Of a stretch of DNA of 64,000 nt, positions 58,367 through 64,000 are shown one piece after another (positions within the stretch are counted from its first letter, which is position 1; each line of letters opens with the position of its first letter). Below the pieces are notes generated by a model. It was not told the DNA's origin. It did not search any database and saw nothing but the letters and a program-made list of their open reading frames with translations. Source of the DNA: Scilla litardierei (Eukaryota > Streptophyta > Magnoliopsida > Asparagales > Asparagaceae). The stretch is from NCBI GenBank assembly GCA_030789695.1, contig CM061138.1:178332051-178396050 (forward strand), read 5' to 3'. Position numbers and translations under genes: made by a program.

Positions 58367-60104
58367 TGTAGTGCCCTGTGGTAACTACTGCACACGTACT
58401 AGAGGGGGGTGAATAGTACTTAAAATAATTAAGAGAGTTATTCCTAACTATTGTGCAATGAACAAACGACAATGCGGAATTAAACAACAATCAACAAGAA
58501 TTAAACATACTCAAACAAAGCATGTAACGGGTTCGGATCCACCCAAGTCTCCCCGACTTGTTCCCGGTGATCCTACGTCCCAACCACCCGGATCCCCTCC
58601 GGATACTTGAGTTAGCAACCCTAACTCAAGATTTCCACTATGAAATACTTGTGAAAAACCTTCACAAGTCAAATCATACACAAAGTAATTTGTGACTCCC
58701 ACAACCCGGGATCACAACCACAACTCTCACAACCGAGAGATAAACACTTACAAAATGAAAGTAAATGAAATAAACTCTTACCGTACAAAATCCTATGCCT
58801 TGAGTAAATCTTACCAAATTAGGGCAATGATGGATTTTGAGGAGAGAATGTCACCAAACCGAATCTCCACCAATAAGATCAGCGATCTAAGGCTAGGATG
58901 GAGGATGGTGACTTTGGATCAAGCTATTGGCTTGGAAGGCTCACAATGGAGAGAATCTCCCTTGAGGAAATGGCTCAAAGAGTTGAGGGAGAGATTCTTG
59001 TGAGGAAGAGAAAGCTTTAGAATGGAATAGAAAAGCTTCTCTTAGATTTCTCCAAATCTCTAAAATGGCAGCCTTGAAACTTATGAAAGAGCCCCTCCAA
59101 CTATATATAGGATAGAGGAGAGAGGGAGAGAAAAACGTTTCAAGAAAAGCTCCAACGGCCCTATTCTGAACCAGACTAGTCGATCAAAGAAGGATCACTG
59201 ACCGACTAGTTCATCAACTAGTCGGTCGGTGATACAACGTAGACCGACTAACGGTTGAACAGCCAAAAGGTCGAAGTACTGGAGATGACAACTAGTCGGT
59301 CTAAGAAGACTTGCCGACCGACTAGTTTCACAACTAGTCGGTCGGTGAATGATCTTTGACCGACTAACGTCGAAATAGAATAGGCTGACTTCAAGTAGAC
59401 TTAGTCGGTTTAAGAACAAATGCTGACCGACTAGTTTCTCAACTAGTCGGTCGACAAACGTTCTTTGACCGACTAACTCGAAACAGTAGCTTCGGCTGAA
59501 AATGACTGTACATAACTAGTCGGTCTGAGAAGGACTCCTGACCGACTAGATCGTCATCTAGTCGGTCGGTGACTCTTTGTTGACCGACTAACTGTAGTCA
59601 TAGAAAGAGCTGAATAAAGAGAGGCAAACTAGTCGGTTCATGTAGAGTTGCCGACCGACTAGATCGTCATCTAGTCGGTTGGTGACTCTTCTTGAACCAA
59701 CTAACATGCACTCAAAGCCGAGGGAAGAAGAGATAGGCTTCGGGAAAGTTTCTAATGGCTTCTATGAATATCCTAGCTCTAAGATATGAGCGAAATGAAG
59801 ATTATAAAGTAAGTCCTACTCAAGGCTTAACATTTTACGAAAGAAGCTTAAAGACTATAAATAAAACTTGACGATACCGTCTTCAATAGCTTCAATCGAA
59901 TCTTCATGACTTCTAAATTGCTCCTTGAGCTTCAACGAAGCTCCAGGCACACGATCACGCGTATTGAGAAGTCTTGAGACGTCGCTTTTGATGTACGTGG
60001 TATTTTGGCGACGATCTCCATAACTGCGCTCACAAATAAGTTAGTATACATTATTTATGTTTGCTCATCATCCAAAACCAAATCCGGGGAATCATATCAC
60101 AACA
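58367..60104 (-). repeat. TR-GAG 5' LTR
   Basis: 1738 bp, the same length as the 3' LTR. TATA box at 59102-59109 (minus); ACTAGTCGGTC array at 59175-59705. Confidence 0.93.
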
Positions 60105-60562
60105 CCCCCAACCTTGTCCTTAGTAAAGAGGACGCTATTAAAATCCCCTCCCACCAACCAAGAGGACTTCCCAATCAGAGCAATATCAGCTTCTAAGCTT
60201 GTCCACAAGCTTTTCCTTTCAACCAAAGTATTACGCCCATACACCCCCGTGATGACACAAGCAAAACCACCACTATTAATACAAGTAACCGACATGTGTT
60301 GATCAGAGCAGGATAACCTTGTTGCCTTCCAAATAGTAGGATTAAAACACATAACGATCTTCCCTCCAGGCGCAAGATCAGAATTATCAAGCGTATACCA
60401 ATCCCTAGGGATAACATTATTTGAAACAGTGGAGGGAGCCTTGAGTTTAGTTTCCAATAGAATTACTGCAGAAGGTTTTATTGAGTTAATCCTATTCTTC
60501 AGGTCTCTCTGTCGCACCTGATTATTGAGTCCCCTAATATTCCAAAATAAAATAGTCATTGA

Positions 60563-62514
60563 TCAAGATTGGGGTGTTGGTGTCACCTGAGTTCTTGCAC
60601 TTCTTCTGACACTAGTCGGTAAGTTTGGTAACAATTTTTTCTTCCCTTCTTTGATTTCAGCTTTGAGACGTATCTGTTCCTCTACCGCATTCTCCCATTC
60701 CGGGTTCTCAATAGTTAAGCACGCAGGAGGGAGGTTTGTGTCAACATCAACCCTGCCATCTCCCTTGCCCTTTGCCCCTGTTTCAGCAATAGGTACATCA
60801 ACCCCAGTATTGGTACACACCACAAAGGGCTCAGCCAGACCAATGACCTCCCCATGATCATCCTTCCCAGCTATTTTACCCATCTTCTCAGCATCACCTA
60901 AACATTCCAGGTCGACCACAGTTTTGTGCACCAAGGAACCGGCCTGTACGTTGACCTCCCCAAGATCTTCATTTCCAGTGATTTCATCCATTTTCGCAGC
61001 ATCCCCAAAACAATCCACGGCATTGCATGCAGAGACAGGTGCCAGGTTACTTGCACAGGCCAAGAGATCAGGTTGTGCTACAGTTTCTTCAACAGGGATG
61101 CAACCAATAGTTCCTTGTACATGATCCGCATGAAGTGTACAGGTCTCCTCCTTGTCAATGTGTTTATTGATGTGTACAGGATCACAACAATCCGCCAGCG
61201 AGTTATTTGAAGTGCCTTCAGTGATATTTGAAGTGCCTTTAGTGCCATGTGCATCTCCAGTACCAACAAATTGGATTGAAGGGAGCTTAGTCAATGCCGG
61301 ACATTGCACATCAGTGTGTCCAAAGCAAACACACCGACTACAACGTGGTGGATCGCCTTCAAATTTAGTGTCAATAGTGACAATAGATCCATCATCCAAT
61401 TCAACCTCAAAGGATGGGACTAAAGGGTATGAAGCATCTACCTCAATTAGGCATCGGGCGTAGGAGATTCGTTCTAGAAAAGCAGTTGCGCGATCCAGGC
61501 AAATAGGCTTACCTAGCACAGAGGAAATGATATTTAGCCCCTCAAGATGCCACATGTAAAGGGAAACCCAATGTAACTGGACCCAAATTGGGATCGATGA
61601 AAGAATGTCTCTGTCATGCTTCATATCGAGACTCCATCTCTTGAGAACGACTAGTCTGCCGTCAAATAGCCAAGGCCCTCCAGTCAAGACCCTATTGCAC
61701 TCCTCCTCAGATTCAAATCTGAAGTAAAAAAATCCATTCTCCTTGCTAAATATTTGGATCCTCTTCCTTGTCTTCCATAATCTCTCCGTCCAAGAAACAA
61801 TTTGACTATAATAGGGGATATCGCCCAATACATAGCCCACAAGAGTATTCTTCCATTTTTCAGCACCTCTTTGCACGAGTTCCCCGGGAAAGTAGCACAG
61901 ATAGATCCATCTTCACGAGTCTTTGGTTGGATATGAGTCATTCCCAAAGCAGTTCCATAAGTGCGTCTATTTGCACAAATGTCCACCCAAGAAAGTTTGT
62001 TGCCAGCAGTGTTAATATTGATCACAGGTCGTTCAGGCATTCTATCAAGCAGTTTACGTGCATGCTCACCCTGCTGCAATGAAGGGCCTCCCATGGCCAT
62101 TTCCTTACCCAGCATCCTACGAGATACCCACTGCCTGTTCCCCTGTCGATAGGCCTCAGTTGTGTTCGCATCCCTAGAAGGATGCCTTCGCCTCACCAAC
62201 TGCCATCCGTCACGAACATCCTCCAATCTTGGCTTAGTGATAATATGAGACCCAGATCTCGGTTTCCCAAGGTCGATTGCAGTAGATCCACGCCCGCCGC
62301 CTACTTTGTTTAAGGTTTCTTTGTTTGATGCTCGTTCCCTAAAACCACCAATTTCCCTCCCAGAAATAGAATCCTTCACAATACAGGCAGAGTGCCGTAG
62401 ATGACCATCCACCGTAAGTCCATTAGCCACCCGAACGGAGACTGATCCGCCTTCCCCATTCGCCTGAAGATCGCATCTGGGGTCGCCAGTATCGCCCGAG
62501 CCGCCTTCCTCCAT
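60563..62514 (-). pseudogene. LINE ORF1 (DUF4283-like, zinc knuckle), frameshifted
   Basis: The first part (62514-about 61885) starts MEEGGSGDTG and is a low-complexity N-terminus. A one-base shift in a CCCGGGG run near 61885 moves to the frame 61876-60563. There KWKNTLVGYVLGDIPYYSQI and later WLFDGRLVVLKRWSLDM match the DUF4283 domain of plant L1 ORF1, followed by a zinc knuckle CSRCVCFGHTDVQC. The C-terminus is acidic and then basic. It ends TPTPQS with TGA at 60563-60565. In active LINEs ORF1 binds the element RNA. Apart from the shift the protein looks complete. Confidence 0.87.
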
Positions 62515-62520
62515 TTTTTA

Positions 62521-62538
62521 TTGTGATGTAGTATATAT
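62521..62538. repeat. LINE target site duplication, right copy
   Basis: TTGTGATGTAGTATATAT matches 49854-49871. It marks the 5' end of the LINE. Confidence 0.88.
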
Positions 62539-63095
62539 ATAGTGTTGTATATATATATATAGCGATCTTCTGTTGCGAAAAACCCCATTAGAAAGCCGTG
62601 CGAAAACATTTTTTTTATTTTTTTGAAATTTGTTTTTCAAAAATTCTTTTTTTGATGTTTAATCCATACAAATATATACCCTAGGGAAAATAATGGGTGA
62701 ACCCGTTGGGCATTAGAGCACCCATCCACCCGTTACAAATTTAACGGTCTCAAAACGTGCGAATTTGATGAAATGCCTTGATCGAAGGCCAAATGACATT
62801 ATGTCTCAACCATTATTTTTTGAGGGGGGTATAACAACATATAATGAGGGTGGAAAAAAAATTTTTGAAAAAAAAATTTCAAAAAAAAGATAAAAACATT
62901 TTCGCACCGTGCGAAATGTTCTCATTTGAAAATTTTCCTCTATATATTTTTTTTTGACAACCCAGAAAAAGATTATGTTTTTTCGTTAAAACAAACGCTG
63001 TTGCCGGAAAAGTATTTACCTTGCGCATGTTGGGCTTTGATATGGCGACCCAACTGCCGTTTGACTTCATTCTCAACCGCTGGGCCATGCTTTTC
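62539..63095. repeat. AT-rich repeat region, possible small DNA transposon
   Basis: It starts in a (TA)n run. CCGTGCGAAAACATTTT near 62595 and CATTTTCGCACCGTGCGAAATG near 62900 are partly inverted relative to each other, and the outer parts lie in TATATA. This could be a MITE-like element inserted at TA, or part of LARD-3. The boundaries are uncertain and no gene is visible. Confidence 0.35.
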
Positions 63096-63216
63096 TATAT
63101 AGACGTTCTCTATATATATGTATACGTATATATATATATATATATATATACGTTATATATATACGTATATATATATATATATATACGTATACATATATAT
63201 AGAGAACGTCTATATA
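63096..63216. repeat. AT-rich palindrome of about 120 bp
   Basis: TATATAGACGTTCTCTATAT at the left is answered by its reverse complement ending GAACGTCTATATA at the right. (TA)n and ACGTAT runs lie between, so nearly the whole stretch pairs with itself. Confidence 0.8.
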
Positions 63217-63264
63217 TATATACATACATATATATACGTATATATATGGGTAAAGGGATCCGAA

Positions 63265-63297
63265 GGTGCCTCCTTAGATTCAATCTAAGGAGGCGCC
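63265..63297. repeat. Short GC-containing hairpin
   Basis: GGTGCCTCCTTAGATT and AATCTAAGGAGGCGCC are complementary, with one mismatch, around a single base. A T-rich stretch follows. It may be the end of a small transposon; no other mark supports this. Confidence 0.55.
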
Positions 63298-63348
63298 CCC
63301 ATTTCCCACCATCTCACACATTTTTTTTGAATTTTTTTTGATGGGTTT

Positions 63349-64000
63349 TGTCACGCCCCGCTTCCCAAAAATGAGGAGGCGAGACATGAGAAGGTCCGCA
63401 CAGACTTAAAGCCGTGAAGCTCCAAGTCTGATAAGCGTATAAAAATCACTTATTGTGGCAAGTCCTTACAAAGCGAAATGAAACAACAATGATAATAAGG
63501 AATTGAGACGACATTTTATTGAATCTCCAAATGTCCATAAACAAATTACAATATCGCAGAAAAGCCACCAGGCTAAAAGAAAAAGGATCTAAGGCCCAAA
63601 CATGGCCAACAAAGAATAACATACATATAAGGGTGCCACGCACCAACAACTAACAGGAATCCTAAAACAAAAGGGAAACCCAACAAGTCACCGGTGTCCA
63701 CAAGACTCCTCCTCAGTAAACACAACGTCCTCTGCAACAAGCTCTGGCTCTGGGTCTAACATGTGACACCCAAAAGAGAGAGGGGCACATGTCAGCAAGT
63801 CTGGAAAGACTTGGGCAAGGAAACTGAAAGTAACTAACAACCTAGCACTTATAATATTAAGCAATGACATGGCAGTTAAGTATGATGTAACAGTTTAAAA
63901 GAGAGGCAAGCACGCACTGTGTAGCCAAAGCTACCAATTCACTAATCACTTATCACTTAACACTTATCACTTATCACAGTTAATCACTTAGTGCATAGAG
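63349..64000 (-). repeat. Start of another long gypsy-type LTR, cut by the window end
   Basis: It begins TGTCACGCCCCGCTTCCCAA and shares with the LARD-1 LTR the order GGTCCGC, GTGAAGCTC, ATAAGCGT and CATGTCAGCAAG. It therefore belongs to the same family, in the minus orientation. It carries the family hairpin at 63756-63795. Confidence 0.65.
63756..63795 (-). other. Conserved LTR hairpin ending in an AG acceptor-like site (end LTR)
   Basis: CTAACATGTG (63756-63765) faces CACATGTCAG (63786-63795). In the minus-strand transcript the one odd pair becomes a G-U wobble, so all ten positions pair. After the 3' arm (ending TTAG) the minus strand encodes DPEPELVAEDVVFTEEESCG, then a stop. Confidence 0.68.

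Larger units (their letters stand above)
53160..60104 (-). mobile_element. SIRE-like copia derivative carrying only gag (TR-GAG)
   Basis: A 6945-bp element with LTRs of 1738 bp each, TG...CA ends, the duplication CCCCC (53155-53159 and 60105-60109), a primer site similar to initiator Met, a polypurine tract and one gag frame. There is no protease, integrase, reverse transcriptase or RNase H. The LTRs differ at about 19 of 1738 bases by eye. It would need polymerase from a complete SIRE-type element. Confidence 0.92.
50062..60559 (-). pseudogene. LINE ORF2: endonuclease, reverse transcriptase, zinc-binding C-terminus
   Basis: ORF2 starts at 60559 (MTILFWNIRGLNN), 3 bases after the ORF1 stop. 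The endonuclease shows LLETKL, LVGGDFNSVL and, beyond the inserted element, LDRVFCN and TSGHSPMVVKL, where the family has S-D-H; the aspartate is glycine here. The SIRE-like element splits the domain at 60104/53160. The frame shifts by one base near 52446 in a G run. The reverse transcriptase frame (52434-50062, 790 residues) has RPIACCNVLYKFISKI, KLDLRKAFDSVN, GIRQGDPLSPYLF and the catalytic FADD near residue 289. The C-terminus has the plant zf-RVT pattern (CVLCDDRKEENIDHLFFKCSF). In a working LINE it nicks DNA and copies the RNA at the nick. Confidence 0.9.
49872..62520 (-). mobile_element. L1-type LINE, interrupted by a SIRE-like TR-GAG element
   Basis: A minus-strand LINE with an A-tail (T-run at 49870-49879), an 18-bp duplication and two ORFs. 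Removing the insertion at 53160-60104 and its CCCCC duplicate leaves about 5.7 kb, the usual size of a plant L1. The 5' end is only 6 bases above the first ATG, so the 5' leader is missing. Two single-base frameshifts, both in G runs, and an altered endonuclease residue suggest it is dead. Confidence 0.9.

Noticed and set aside
63265..63297. Helitron 3' end hairpin
   Set aside because: No CTRR end follows at the right distance and no 5' TC end is visible.
63021..63341. 106-residue frame with Tyr-Ile repeats
   Set aside because: It translates the (TA)n palindrome.

Overview
The window is repeat-filled DNA from a plant nuclear genome, almost certainly a flowering plant. The evidence is Ty3-gypsy elements of Athila, Tat-like and long-LTR types, Ty1-copia elements with initiator-Met primer sites, a plant L1-type LINE with a DUF4283-like ORF1, and several thousand bases of non-coding LTR sequence. 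I found no host protein gene, no tRNA or rRNA gene and no CRISPR. The species cannot be named from the sequence.

Left half (1-41611) is a Russian doll of insertions. The base is a long gypsy-type LTR (1-550 continued at 38274-39729). Inside it sits an Athila element on the minus strand (551-38273, target duplication ACGGC). Its left LTR was hit by a non-coding long-LTR element (LARD-1, 672-10008, duplication GTTGT, tRNA-Ile primer site). Its right LTR was hit by a Ty1-copia element (17578-36828, duplication GGGGA). That copia element carries a 2.8 kb internal tandem duplication. The second copy was then hit by another nearly non-coding element (LARD-2, 24769-33827, duplication CTTGG). LTR-to-LTR differences counted by eye fall in the order the nesting demands. 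The base LTR adjoins the remains of a Tat-like element (39730-41611).

Right half (42070-64000): a decayed copia element (LTR 42070-43198, gag-protease to 45893) is interrupted by a second tRNA-Ile-primed long-LTR element (LARD-3, from 45894). That element is interrupted by an L1-type LINE on the minus strand (49872-62520, 18-bp duplication). The LINE endonuclease is interrupted by a SIRE-like, gag-only copia derivative (53160-60104, duplication CCCCC). The window ends with AT-rich palindromes and the start of one more long LTR (63349-64000).

The intact reading frames are one copia gag-pol (19300-23394), the SIRE-like gag (56367-58325) and a shortened Athila ORF1-type frame (13106-13717). The non-coding elements could only move with enzymes supplied in trans.

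Three signals stand out. First, long-LTR elements here share a hairpin about 400 bp from the LTR 3' end. It keeps base pairing through compensatory changes, its 3' arm ends at an AG acceptor-like site, and a short acid-rich reading frame follows. Second, the Athila element has an internal block that copies the layout of its own LTR promoter (CCGATCGG array, then TATA box) upstream of its env-position ORF. Third, three unrelated LTR families all carry arrays of palindromic motifs upstream of their TATA boxes.
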